DNA of 36,405 bases. Origin: Erythrobacteraceae bacterium (lineage in GTDB: Bacteria > Pseudomonadota > Alphaproteobacteria > Sphingomonadales > Sphingomonadaceae). A program made the position numbers and the translations under genes. Where the stretch lies: the NCBI GenBank assembly GCA_947479055.1, contig CANJYE010000031.1:1-36405 (forward strand), in the 5' to 3' direction. Numbering within the stretch: the stretch's first letter is position 1; each line of letters starts with the position of its first letter. A model generated the notes under the pieces. The model did not search any database, was not told the origin of the DNA, and saw nothing but the letters and a program-made list of their open reading frames with translations. This document shows positions 1 to 7,333 of the stretch, piece after piece.

Positions 1-242
1 CCGACAGGTGCGTCATCAAATCCGCCCTCACGTCCGTCTATTACACTGATATACCTACACTATCCTCCCAGAATTGCCAGATTATCTCGCGTCCATCTGG
101 GGAATATGGGTTAACAAGCAATAATACATAGTGGATTCCACTTATGCCCACGCATTATGACCACGCAGGTTACGCAAAGGGTGCGCACCACCACGCTCCC
201 TGCCCCTTCCCGATACCGCGCACTGCCGCTAAAGGCCCCGCC

Positions 243-647
243 ATGCGAACCCTGGAAGACATCAGCGAGGAATATGAGTTCCTCGAAGGCGACGAGCGCT
301 ACCGGCTGCTGATCGAACTGGGACGCTCGCTGGAGCCCATGCCCGATGCTCTGAAAACCGACGCCACGCTGGTGCGCGGCTGCTCGGCCAGTGTCTGGGT
401 TTATCCCACGCAAGGCGCGGGCGGGCTGCATTTCCTGGCCGACAGCAATGCCGCGATCACCAAGGGCATCGTCGCGCTGGTACTGTCCGCCGTACAGGAC
501 AGGCCGGCGGTGGAAGTGGCGCAGATGGATATCGCAGCGGCGCTGGAACCGTTCGACCTCAGGAACCAGCTCAGCTCCAACCGCACCCAGGGCGTGCCCA
601 ACATGATCGCGATGGTGAAGGAACACGCCGCGCGGCTGGCGGGCTAG
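243..647 (+). CDS. sufE: SufE family cysteine desulfuration protein
   Basis: A 134-residue protein of the SufE family, which accepts persulfide sulfur from the cysteine desulfurase SufS and stimulates it during Fe-S cluster assembly in the cytoplasm. The N-terminus RTLEDISEEYEFLEGDERY and the segment LVRGCSASVWV are typical; Cys47 in RGCS is the expected sulfur-accepting cysteine. Length matches the family. I chose the ATG at 243 because the family begins there and AAAGG lies just upstream; an earlier in-frame ATG at 144 would add an unlikely His/Pro-rich leader. Its TAG stop shares the bases CTAG with the stop of the convergent crtZ gene. No other suf gene is present in the window, although bolA and grxD lie about 4.5 kb downstream. 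The first 240 bases hold no gene that I can see. Confidence 0.93.
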   Translation: MRTLEDISEEYEFLEGDERYRLLIELGRSLEPMPDALKTDATLVRGCSASVWVYPTQGAGGLHFLADSNAAITKGIVALVLSAVQDRPAVEVAQMDIAAALEPFDLRNQLSSNRTQGVPNMIAMVKEHAARLAG

Positions 648-1162
648 ATCAGCTCGGCTTCCCGCAGCACCGCAATCCCGGCACGGCGCTGCTCCGCCAG
701 TTCGGCCTTCAGCACCACCGGATCGCGCGCGAAGACGAAGCCGAAGCTGACGCCGCCTTGCTTGCCGATGGTGGCGTGGTGCAGCCTGTGCGCCTGCACC
801 AGCCGCTTGGCATAGCCGCGCCTCGGCACCCAGTGGAAATAGCGCTGGTGAACGAGGCCATCGTGGATCAGCGTATAGATGACGCCATAGCCCATGATGC
901 CTAGCCCGATCCATGTGCCCGGCCACCATGAGTCCGCGCCCAGCACCAGCGGGCTGCCCGCCGCGAACATCGCGATGCTCATCGCCGCTCCGACCAGCGC
1001 ATAGAGGTCATTGCGTTCCAGCACATGATCATGCGGTTCGTGGTGATCGCGGTGCCAGCCCCAGCCGAAGCCGTGCATGACATATTTATGCGCGCTCCAC
1101 GCCACGCCCTCCATCGCCAGCATGGCTGCCAGCACGATCAGCAGGGGCAAGAACCAGTCCAT
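644..1162 (-). CDS. crtZ: Beta-carotene hydroxylase CrtZ (fatty acid hydroxylase superfamily)
   Basis: A 172-residue integral membrane di-iron hydroxylase, by family expected to hydroxylate the beta-ionone rings of beta-carotene to give zeaxanthin. The histidine clusters are all visible: HKYVMH near residue 26, HRDHHEPHDH near 38, HDGLVHQRYFH near 110 and HRLHH near 130. Hydrophobic stretches flank them (MDWFLPLLIVLAAMLAMEG at the start). The ATG at 1162 is chosen over an upstream in-frame start at 1225 because the hydrophobic N-terminus starts there. There is no clear Shine-Dalgarno, but a TATCAG-like element sits 7 bases before the ATG. It is divergent from leuC and convergent with sufE. 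No other carotenoid gene lies nearby, so the pathway must be encoded elsewhere. Confidence 0.9.
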   Translation of the reverse strand: MDWFLPLLIVLAAMLAMEGVAWSAHKYVMHGFGWGWHRDHHEPHDHVLERNDLYALVGAAMSIAMFAAGSPLVLGADSWWPGTWIGLGIMGYGVIYTLIHDGLVHQRYFHWVPRRGYAKRLVQAHRLHHATIGKQGGVSFGFVFARDPVVLKAELAEQRRAGIAVLREAELI

Positions 1163-1219
1163 CGCCCGGCTGATACAACCGAACGCCCCACCACTCCAGC
1201 CTCTCGCGCACTGGCCCGC

Positions 1220-1245
1220 TTGCAATCCGCTCGCACAATACTAAT
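1220..1245 (+). promoter_or_regulatory. Candidate leuC promoter next to the start codon
   Basis: TTGCAA at 1220-1225 and TACTAAT at 1239-1245 resemble alphaproteobacterial -35 and -10 elements with a short 13-base spacer. The -10-like element ends only 8 bases before the leuC ATG, and no Shine-Dalgarno lies between. If real, transcription would begin at or beside the ATG, giving a leaderless message. This is inference from motif position. Confidence 0.35.
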
Positions 1246-1253
1246 TGCCACTC

Positions 1254-2687
1254 ATGGCCAGCAAACCGACGACCCTCTACGAAAAGATCTGGAACGCCCA
1301 TGTGGTGGAGCGCCGGGATGATGGCACCTGCCTGATCTATATCGACCGCCACCTGGTGCACGAAGTGACCAGCCCGCAAGCTTTCGAGGCTCTGCGGATG
1401 AGCGGGCGCACCGTCCGACGCCCGGAACTGACGCTGGCGGTGCCGGACCACAATTTGCCCACCACTGCGCGGCTCGACGCAGCAGGCCACCGCTTGCCAA
1501 TCGCCGACAAGGAAAGCGCCCAACAGCTCGCCGCGCTGGAACAGAACGCGCCACAATTCGGCATCCGCTACATCGGTGCGACCGACCGCGAACAAGGCAT
1601 TGTCCATGTCGTCGGGCCGGAACAGGGCTTCTCCCTGCCCGGCGCGACCATCGTCTGCGGTGACAGCCATACCGCCTGCCACGGCGGGGTCGGCGCGCTG
1701 GCCTTCGGCATCGGCACGTCCGAAGTCGAACATGTGCTGGCGACGCAAACCCTGCTGCTGAAGCAGTCGAAGGCGATGGAAGTGAAGGTCACCGGCGCGC
1801 TCGGCCCGGGCGTCACCGCCAAGGACCTGATCCTGCACATCATTGGCGTGATCGGCACGGCAGGCGGCACCGGCCATGTCATCGAATTCCGCGGCCCCGC
1901 ATTCGAGGCGATGAGCATCGAATCGCGCCTCACCGTCTGCAACATGGCGATCGAAGGCGGTGCCCGCGCCGGGCTGATCGCCCCGGACGAGACGACCATA
2001 TCCTATATCAAGGGCCGCCCATACGCTCCCAAAGGAGCGGATTGGGACAAGGCTGTGGAATGGTGGCGCACGCTCAGGACCGACGCGGGCGCGACCTTCG
2101 ACAAGAGCGTGACGATCGACGCCGCCACGGTCGAGCCGACCGTGACCTGGGGCACCAGCCCGGAAGACACCGCCCCGATCGGCGGCACCGTCCCCGCGCC
2201 GGAAAGCTTTGCCGATCCCTCCAAGCAGGAAGCGGCGCGGGCGAGTCTGGCCTACATGGGCCTCGAACCCGGCCAGAAGCTGTCCGAGGTCGAAGTGCAG
2301 AATGTCTTCATCGGCAGTTGCACCAACAGCCGGATCGAGGATCTTCGCGCCGCCGCAGCCGTACTGAAGGGCCGCACAAAGGCCGCCAATGTCAAATGGG
2401 CGATCGTCGTGCCGGGCTCGGGCCTGGTCAAGGCGCAGGCCGAAGCCGAGGGGCTTGACAAGGTGTTCATCGCCGCCGGCCTCGAATGGCGCGAACCGGG
2501 CTGCTCGGCCTGCCTCGGCATGAACCCCGACAAGGTCCCCGCCGGGGAGCGCTGCGCTTCCACCAGCAACCGCAATTTCGTCGGTCGGCAGGGCCCGGGA
2601 TCACGCACGCACCTCGTCAGCCCAGCGATGGCGGCAGCGGCGGCGGTGACCGGGCGGCTGACGGATGTGCGCGAATTAGTGGGGTAA
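1254..2687 (+). CDS. leuC: 3-isopropylmalate dehydratase large subunit
   Basis: A 477-residue aconitase-family subunit that, with LeuD, isomerises 2-isopropylmalate to 3-isopropylmalate in leucine synthesis. Family signatures are [18 protein letters not shown] at the start, [12 protein letters not shown] for substrate binding, and the three [4Fe-4S] ligands Cys356 (IGSCTNSR), Cys417 and Cys420 (GCSACLGMN). Length is as expected for bacterial LeuC. The ATG at 1254 is the family start; a TTG three codons earlier is less likely. No ribosome binding site is visible before it. It opens the unit leuC - small membrane protein - leuD - quinone oxidoreductase, all on the plus strand with short gaps or overlaps. 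Confidence 0.97.
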   Translation: MASKPTTLYEKIWNAHVVERRDDGTCLIYIDRHLVHEVTSPQAFEALRMSGRTVRRPELTLAVPDHNLPTTARLDAAGHRLPIADKESAQQLAALEQNAPQFGIRYIGATDREQGIVHVVGPEQGFSLPGATIVCGDSHTACHGGVGALAFGIGTSEVEHVLATQTLLLKQSKAMEVKVTGALGPGVTAKDLILHIIGVIGTAGGTGHVIEFRGPAFEAMSIESRLTVCNMAIEGGARAGLIAPDETTISYIKGRPYAPKGADWDKAVEWWRTLRTDAGATFDKSVTIDAATVEPTVTWGTSPEDTAPIGGTVPAPESFADPSKQEAARASLAYMGLEPGQKLSEVEVQNVFIGSCTNSRIEDLRAAAAVLKGRTKAANVKWAIVVPGSGLVKAQAEAEGLDKVFIAAGLEWREPGCSACLGMNPDKVPAGERCASTSNRNFVGRQGPGSRTHLVSPAMAAAAAVTGRLTDVRELVG

Positions 2688-2726
2688 TTGCTTGCCAGCG
2701 CCATCACCCGCGATCATTGAGGGACC

Positions 2727-2906
2727 ATGACCAAGAAGACCGAAAAGCCCGAAAAGAGCAGTTCCAGCTGGACCGGCAAGGCCGCCCTCGCCGGCGCCGC
2801 GATCGGATCGGCCGCGCTGGCCGCCGCGCTGCTCTATGCCTCGCGCCGCAAGGAACGGGCGGAAGAAGCCAGGCGCCTCGACGCCGACCTGCCGGAGAGC
2901 GACTGA
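2727..2906 (+). CDS. Small single-pass membrane protein between leuC and leuD
   Basis: A 59-residue protein not recognised as a named family. It starts with a Lys/Ser-rich segment ([15 protein letters not shown]), has one hydrophobic Ala-rich segment at about residues 19-42 ([19 protein letters not shown]), then a basic stretch [11 protein letters not shown] and an acidic end. This reads as a single-pass inner-membrane protein. Its TGA stop overlaps the leuD ATG (TGATG, 2904-2908), and the leuD Shine-Dalgarno GGAGAG lies inside its last codons, so the two are probably translationally coupled. Reading frame, length and high third-position GC all support a real gene. Its function is unknown; a link to leucine synthesis is suggested only by position. 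Confidence 0.72.
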   Translation: MTKKTEKPEKSSSSWTGKAALAGAAIGSAALAAALLYASRRKERAEEARRLDADLPESD

Positions 2907-3523
2907 TGGAGCCCGTCCGCACGGTGGAAGGCCGCGCCATTCCGTTTGGCCGCAAGAACATCGACACCGATGTGATCATCCCGGCCCACTGGCTCAAGAC
3001 CATCAGCCGCGAAGGGCTTGGCAAGGGCGCGTTCGAGACGATCCGGACCGATCCGGACAATATCTTCGATTCGGCGGAATTTGCAGGCTCCCCGATTCTG
3101 GTGGCCGGTGACAATTTCGGCTGCGGATCGAGCCGCGAACATGCCGCCTGGGCCTTGCTCGATCTCGGCATCAAGGCGGTGATCGCGCCGTCCTTTTCCG
3201 ACATCTTTTCCGGCAACGCCTTCAAGAACGGCATCCTCACCGTGGTCCTGCCGCAGGAACAGGTCGACCGGCTGCTGGAAGTGGCCAGGACCGAGCCGGT
3301 CACCATCGACCTTGAGACACAGACTGTCACCACCCCGTTCCAGGACCGCTTCAGCTTCGAGATCGATCCCTTCCGCAAGCATTGCCTGCTCGAAGGGCTG
3401 GACGAAGTCGGACTGACGCTGGCCCGCGACGCACAGATCGCCGCCTATGAAGCCCGGGCCAGCACGGACATGCCCTGGTTCGCCAAGGGGACTGCCCTGA
3501 AGGACACCGGGATTCCGGCGTGA
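2906..3523 (+). CDS. leuD: 3-isopropylmalate dehydratase small subunit
   Basis: A 205-residue swivelling-domain partner of LeuC. The sequence shows [13 protein letters not shown] near residue 15, [13 protein letters not shown] near residue 70 (substrate-binding loop) and the [17 protein letters not shown] segment, all characteristic of LeuD. Length is normal for the approximately 200-residue proteobacterial form. The ATG at 2906 overlaps the stop of the small membrane protein, and the final GTGA (3520-3523) holds both the start of the next gene and its own stop. The tight overlaps indicate one transcript. Confidence 0.97.
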   Translation: MEPVRTVEGRAIPFGRKNIDTDVIIPAHWLKTISREGLGKGAFETIRTDPDNIFDSAEFAGSPILVAGDNFGCGSSREHAAWALLDLGIKAVIAPSFSDIFSGNAFKNGILTVVLPQEQVDRLLEVARTEPVTIDLETQTVTTPFQDRFSFEIDPFRKHCLLEGLDEVGLTLARDAQIAAYEARASTDMPWFAKGTALKDTGIPA

Positions 3524-4470
3524 AGGCGCTGCTGTCCACCGCGCCGGGTGGGCCGGAAACGCTCAAGCTGGCCGAGATTGCCGAACCCGTGCCCGGCCCG
3601 GGCGAAGTGCTGGTCAGGGTATCGGCCTGTGCGATCAATTTTCCCGACACGCTGATGATCCGCGATCTCTACCAGACGAAACCGCCGCGCCCCTTCGCGC
3701 CCGGTTCCGAAGTGGCGGGCGTGATCGAGGCGGTGGGCGAAGGGGTCGAGGGCTGGCAACCGGGCGACCGGGTGATCGCGCTGACCATCTGGGGCGGATT
3801 GCAGGAAAAGGTGGTGGTGCCGCTGCGCTACCTCTTCGCGCTACCCGAAGGCCTGCCGATGTCCGGCGCCTGCACCATGCTGATGACCTATACCACCATG
3901 ATCCACGGCCTCAAGGATCGTGCCCGTATTCAGCCGGGCGAGACGCTGCTGGTGCTGGGCGCGGCCGGCGGGGTCGGGATTGCAACGGTCGAACTGGGCA
4001 AGGCGCTGGGCGCGCGGGTGATCGCAGGCGTTTCCAGCGCGGACAAGGCCGCTGCCGTGCGCGAGGCCGGGGCCGACGAAGTGGTGATCTACCCCCGCGC
4101 TCCGCTCGACAAGGCCCAGTCGAAAGCGCTGGCCGAACAGTTCAAGCAGACCTGCGGGGCCAATGGCGCCGATGTGGTGGCCGACATCATCGGCGGCGAT
4201 TATTCCGAACCGGCGATCCGCTCCATCGCCTGGCAGGGCCGCTTCCTGGTGGTGGGCTTCACCGCCGGTATCGCGAAATTGCCGCTCAACCTCACCCTGC
4301 TCAAGGGCTGCGACGTGTCGGGCGTGTTCTGGGGCGAATTCGCCCGGCGCGATCCCGCCCGCAACCGCGCCAATGTGGTCGAATTGCTCCGCCTGTGGCA
4401 GGAGGGGGCGATCAGCCCGTTCATCAGCGCCATCTATCCGCTGGCCCGCGCCGCTGAAGCCATCGCCTAG
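3520..4470 (+). CDS. NADPH:quinone oxidoreductase family protein, stopped 17 residues early
   Basis: A medium-chain reductase (MDR, quinone oxidoreductase/zeta-crystallin type) of 316 residues, expected to reduce quinones or enoyl groups with NADPH. It has the GroES-like N-terminal part ([35 protein letters not shown]) and the nucleotide-binding loop [10 protein letters not shown] near residue 145; zinc ligands are absent, as in this subgroup. The GTG start overlaps the leuD stop. The frame ends at TAG 4468-4470 just after [12 protein letters not shown], but the same frame continues as LDQRKAVGKIVVTMDA and then TGA at 4519-4521. That tail is exactly the usual C-terminus of the family, so the TAG looks like a nonsense change of one codon (Gln or Lys are one base away) or a sequencing error. 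Whether the shortened enzyme works is unknown. Confidence 0.85.
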   Translation: MKALLSTAPGGPETLKLAEIAEPVPGPGEVLVRVSACAINFPDTLMIRDLYQTKPPRPFAPGSEVAGVIEAVGEGVEGWQPGDRVIALTIWGGLQEKVVVPLRYLFALPEGLPMSGACTMLMTYTTMIHGLKDRARIQPGETLLVLGAAGGVGIATVELGKALGARVIAGVSSADKAAAVREAGADEVVIYPRAPLDKAQSKALAEQFKQTCGANGADVVADIIGGDYSEPAIRSIAWQGRFLVVGFTAGIAKLPLNLTLLKGCDVSGVFWGEFARRDPARNRANVVELLRLWQEGAISPFISAIYPLARAAEAIA

Positions 4471-4517
4471 CTTGATCAGCGCAAGGCCGTCGGCAAGATC
4501 GTGGTAACGATGGATGC

Positions 4518-4546
4518 TTGAAGCGGCGCGCGCGCGCCACTAAGTG
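4518..4546 (+). promoter_or_regulatory. Weak candidate promoter for DUF1476-bolA-grxD
   Basis: TTGAAG at 4518-4523 and TAAGTG at 4541-4546 are separated by 17 bases. The spacer carries a perfect 14-base GC palindrome (4525-4538). The -10 match is poor, so this rests mainly on position upstream of the DUF1476 gene and after the quinone oxidoreductase reading frame. Confidence 0.28.
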
Positions 4547-4592
4547 CGCAAGGGATTCGGGGGCGTTGCGCTCCTTACAGAAAGGCTAAGCC

Positions 4593-4916
4593 ATGACCGA
4601 TTTCAAGGACCGCGAGCGCGCCGAAGAGGCGAAATTCGCTCATGACGAAGACACCGCGTTCCGCGTCACCGCGCGCCGCAACAAGCTGCTCGGGCAATGG
4701 GCCGCCACCCGGATGGGTCTGACCGCCGAAGAAACCGATTCCTACGCCAAGTCAGTCGTCCAGGCCGATTTCGAGGAAGCCGGCGACGAGGACGTGATCC
4801 GCAAGCTGCTGGGCGACCTGACCAGCGCCGGGGTCGAGATCGACGAGGCCGGCGTGCGCGCCGCGCTGGAAGAAAAGGCCGTGGACGCCCGCCGCCAGCT
4901 GATGGGCGAATCCTGA
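4593..4916 (+). CDS. DUF1476 protein, F1-ATPase zeta-subunit family
   Basis: A 107-residue soluble, highly charged helical protein. The N-terminus MTDFKDRERAEEAKFAHDE and the block RNKLLGQWAATRMGL are typical of DUF1476, the family that contains the zeta subunit, an alphaproteobacterial inhibitor of the F1F0-ATP synthase characterised in Paracoccus denitrificans. By that family role it would block ATP hydrolysis through its N-terminal inhibitory segment; whether this one does so is inferred, since zeta proteins of some alphaproteobacteria are weak inhibitors. AGAAAGG precedes the ATG. Its TGA is one base from the bolA ATG, so it is co-transcribed with bolA and probably grxD. Confidence 0.88.
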   Translation: MTDFKDRERAEEAKFAHDEDTAFRVTARRNKLLGQWAATRMGLTAEETDSYAKSVVQADFEEAGDEDVIRKLLGDLTSAGVEIDEAGVRAALEEKAVDARRQLMGES

Positions 4917-4917
4917 C

Positions 4918-5151
4918 ATGGCGATGGCCGCCGCCGAGATCGAGGCGCTGATCAGGGCCGCTTTTCCCGATGCCGATGTGCAGATCCAGGACCTGGCCGG
5001 GGATGGCGACCATTATGCGGCGCGCGTCACTTCGGCGGCCTTTGTGGGCAAGAGCCGGGTGCAGCAGCACAAGCTGGTCTACGAGGCGCTCGGCGGCAAG
5101 ATGGGCGGCGTGCTGCATGCCTTGCAACTGACCACATCGGTCCCCAATTGA
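4918..5151 (+). CDS. bolA: BolA family protein
   Basis: A 77-residue BolA-like protein. The family partners with monothiol CGFS glutaredoxins to bind or transfer [2Fe-2S] clusters; the short form is closest to the IbaG/BolA2 type. Visible features are the DVQIQDLAGDGDHYAARV strand region, FVGKSRVQQHKLVYEALG with the conserved histidine in QHK, and the ALQLTT end. Start ATG 4918 follows the DUF1476 stop by one base, and a CGFS glutaredoxin gene follows 37 bases later. That bolA-grx pairing is a widespread arrangement and supports the assignment. Confidence 0.92.
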   Translation: MAMAAAEIEALIRAAFPDADVQIQDLAGDGDHYAARVTSAAFVGKSRVQQHKLVYEALGGKMGGVLHALQLTTSVPN

Positions 5152-5188
5152 GACGCCAGATCATCATCACGCCTTGAAGGGGCCGAAC

Positions 5189-5518
5189 ATGTCCGAAACC
5201 AATGCCCGCATCCAGTCGATCGTCGAAACCCATGATGTGGTGCTGTTCATGAAAGGCACGCCACTGTTTCCGCAATGCGGCTTTTCCAGCCGCGCGGTTG
5301 CGATCCTGGAACATCTCGGGGTCGATTTCCAGAGCGTCGATGTGCTCCAGGACATGGAAATCCGCAGCGGGATCAAGAGCTTTTCCGACTGGCCGACCAT
5401 CCCCCAGCTCTATGTGAAGGGCGAATTCATCGGCGGCAGCGACATCATGACCGAGATGTTCGAAGATGGCGAACTGGAACAGCTGATGGCCGAAAAGCAG
5501 GTCGCCCGCGCCGACTGA
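5189..5518 (+). CDS. grxD: Monothiol glutaredoxin, Grx4 family
   Basis: A 109-residue CGFS-type glutaredoxin that carries [2Fe-2S] clusters together with BolA. The active-site CGFS is at residues 30-33 inside FPQCGFSSRAV; the cis-proline/glutathione-binding part WPTIPQLYVKGEFIGGSD and EMFEDGELEQL follow as expected. I start it at ATG 5189, the family start, with AAGGGGCC upstream; a TTG five codons earlier is also in frame. It closes the DUF1476-bolA-grxD unit. A strong inverted repeat lies 42 bases after the stop. Confidence 0.95.
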   Translation: MSETNARIQSIVETHDVVLFMKGTPLFPQCGFSSRAVAILEHLGVDFQSVDVLQDMEIRSGIKSFSDWPTIPQLYVKGEFIGGSDIMTEMFEDGELEQLMAEKQVARAD

Positions 5519-5559
5519 CGCGCTCTGGTTCTCGTCGATTGTCCGGGGGGTGCTTCGGG

Positions 5560-5596
5560 GAGGCGGGACCAGGTCGACCAGGAGCGGTCCCGCCTC
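5560..5596 (+). terminator. Strong inverted repeat downstream of grxD
   Basis: GAGGCGGGACC (5560-5570) and GGTCCCGCCTC (5586-5596) are perfect 11-base complements around a 15-base loop that itself contains the palindrome GGTCGACC. No T-run follows, so it may be a non-canonical terminator, an mRNA 3' stabiliser or a site for a DNA-binding protein. The following stretch to 5790 shows no gene; it has two GGAGTAC copies at about 5610-5625 of unknown meaning. Confidence 0.5.
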
Positions 5597-5790
5597 ATTC
5601 GAAGACTGGAGTACATCAGGAGTACGGCCCTTACTAAGCACACTGCGTGCCAGTTGAGGTTTCCCGCGCAAGACGATGGTTGCCCAAATATTAAGGACAA
5701 TTCGCCTGTAAGATTTCCCGACGCTGATCGCGCGCGAGCGGGTGAAATTGGTGCTTGGCAAGCGGCGCGGGACGCACCACTATCTCTCCC

Positions 5791-6597
5791 ATGAACAAAT
5801 GGCCCGAGCCCGACCCCGACGTTGTCGGCATCCCCGCATCCACCGTGATCGTCTATCGCCACTCGCCCGACGACGGCCCGGCGCATATCCTGATGGTGAT
5901 CCGCTCCCAGGCCATGCGCTTTGCCGGCGGCGCGGCGGTATTCCCCGGCGGCAAGGTCGATCCGGCAGACTTCGATCTCGCCCGCGCGCTATTCCCCGAT
6001 CATGACGCGGAAGACGTCGCCGCCCGCATCGCCGGCGTGCGCGAGATGCTGGAGGAAACCGGCCTGCTGATCGGCGTCAGGCAATCCGTCAGTCCGGACG
6101 AAGTTGCCCGCGCCCGCGAACTGGTTCACCAGGAAAAGGCGCTGGCCCCGGTGCTCGAACAGTTCGGCTGGGAGCTGGACCTTGACGCGCTGGTGCCGTT
6201 CGCGCGCTGGCACCCCAAGGTGAAATCGCCCAAGATCTTCGACGCGCGCTTCTATCTGGCCGATCTCGGCACCGGCAATGTCGAGATCGCGATCGACGAG
6301 ACCGAGAACACCCATCTGTTCTGGGTCAGTGCGGCCGAAGCGCTGGCGATGGCCGATCGCGGCGAAGTGACCATCATCTTCCCGACCCGCCGCAATCTGG
6401 AACGGCTGGCGCAGTTCGCCGATTACGCCGAAGCGCGCGTCCATGCGCTGGACCATCCGGTGCGGATGATCACCCCCTGGGTGGACGACAGCGGGGCAGA
6501 ACCGATGCTGCGCATCCCGGACGATCTCGGCTATCCGGTCACCGCCGAGCCGCTGGCCGACATCATGCGCGCGCTGCCGCCGATGCCGAGCGCTTAG
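5791..6597 (+). CDS. Nudix hydrolase
   Basis: A 268-residue Nudix-superfamily hydrolase, expected to cleave nucleoside diphosphates linked to another group. The Nudix box is split by an insert: FAGGAAVFPGGKVD at about residues 44-57 and REMLEETGLLIG at 84-95, giving the metal-binding glutamates. The long insertion between the two halves and the overall length resemble the NUDT19-like group, some of which hydrolyse CoA-type molecules; the substrate here is not established. ATG 5791 fits the N-terminus MNKWPEPDPDVVGIPAST; there is no Shine-Dalgarno, but ACTATCTC lies just upstream, which may place the transcript start close to the ATG. Confidence 0.88.
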   Translation: MNKWPEPDPDVVGIPASTVIVYRHSPDDGPAHILMVIRSQAMRFAGGAAVFPGGKVDPADFDLARALFPDHDAEDVAARIAGVREMLEETGLLIGVRQSVSPDEVARARELVHQEKALAPVLEQFGWELDLDALVPFARWHPKVKSPKIFDARFYLADLGTGNVEIAIDETENTHLFWVSAAEALAMADRGEVTIIFPTRRNLERLAQFADYAEARVHALDHPVRMITPWVDDSGAEPMLRIPDDLGYPVTAEPLADIMRALPPMPSA

Positions 6598-6747
6598 GGG
6601 GCGGGCTTCCTGGCTGGGCGGGAATATTTAGCAACAACCGCTTTTCGTCCGATAATGCAAGCGTTTGGCCAAAAACTGCCTGTCCGGACACGCCGACATT
6701 GCGGACGTTGGACTTTCTCAGCATCAACCGATAATTTGCGCGCCAAC

Positions 6748-7239
6748 ATGAATGGCAGACGAAAAATTTTAGTGGCCGCAGCCTTAGCCATCAGCTTGGC
6801 CGATGCCGGATACATTCTTTGGTTGCGCCTCGGCATGGCAGACGAAATGAAAGCCGAATGGGTCGCCTACATGCCTGCATTGGAAGAAAAACAACGCAGA
6901 AATCCGCACAATTTTCTAAATTCTTCGGATTTTCACGACCCAGACTACCCATCTCTTTATGTTTATGATGGTCGTCTGGCTTATCCTTTATTTAGCAAAA
7001 TTACGCATGATTGCCAAATTCGAGAGTACACGATCAATCATTATGTAGGTCCGACAAAAATAACCCAAGCCGTCGATATGCCGGACAGACTCTTTCTTGG
7101 AAAATTGAACGTAGCAATGGTGGCATGTTTGCGTGGATCGCTGCCAAGTGGGTATGTCTTGGCCAAACTTCAGAGCGAAGTCGTCCCGAAGCGGATTGGC
7201 TGGGGCGACAACGACCTTCATGTTGCCAACGCAAGCTAG
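6748..7239 (+). CDS. Hypothetical protein with N-terminal membrane anchor, AT-rich
   Basis: A 163-residue protein that I do not recognise. It starts MNGRRKILVAAALAISLADA: a positive end followed by one hydrophobic segment at about residues 5-28, so it is probably anchored in the inner membrane with the rest outside the cytoplasm. The rest is soluble, rich in Tyr, Asn and His, with two cysteines (near HDCQI and VACLRG) that could form a disulfide. Its codons use far more A and T at third positions than neighbours (aaa, att, ttt, aat are common), suggesting transfer. An in-frame start at 6655 would add a poor leader. It lies between the Nudix gene and the convergent P450, with no visible partner or terminator. 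Confidence 0.6.
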   Translation: MNGRRKILVAAALAISLADAGYILWLRLGMADEMKAEWVAYMPALEEKQRRNPHNFLNSSDFHDPDYPSLYVYDGRLAYPLFSKITHDCQIREYTINHYVGPTKITQAVDMPDRLFLGKLNVAMVACLRGSLPSGYVLAKLQSEVVPKRIGWGDNDLHVANAS

Positions 7240-7333
7240 GCAGAAGTTTTCAACGTCCGCCTCCCACAACATTCCCGTCACTCAACCCCGCCGAACACCG
7301 CCCTGACTCCAGACGCCGGTTCAGCCCCGAAAC

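Noticed and set aside
2486..2905. A long in-frame extension upstream of leuD
   Set aside because: Its translation over leuC and the small membrane protein is low-quality, and LeuD homologues begin at the ATG at 2906.
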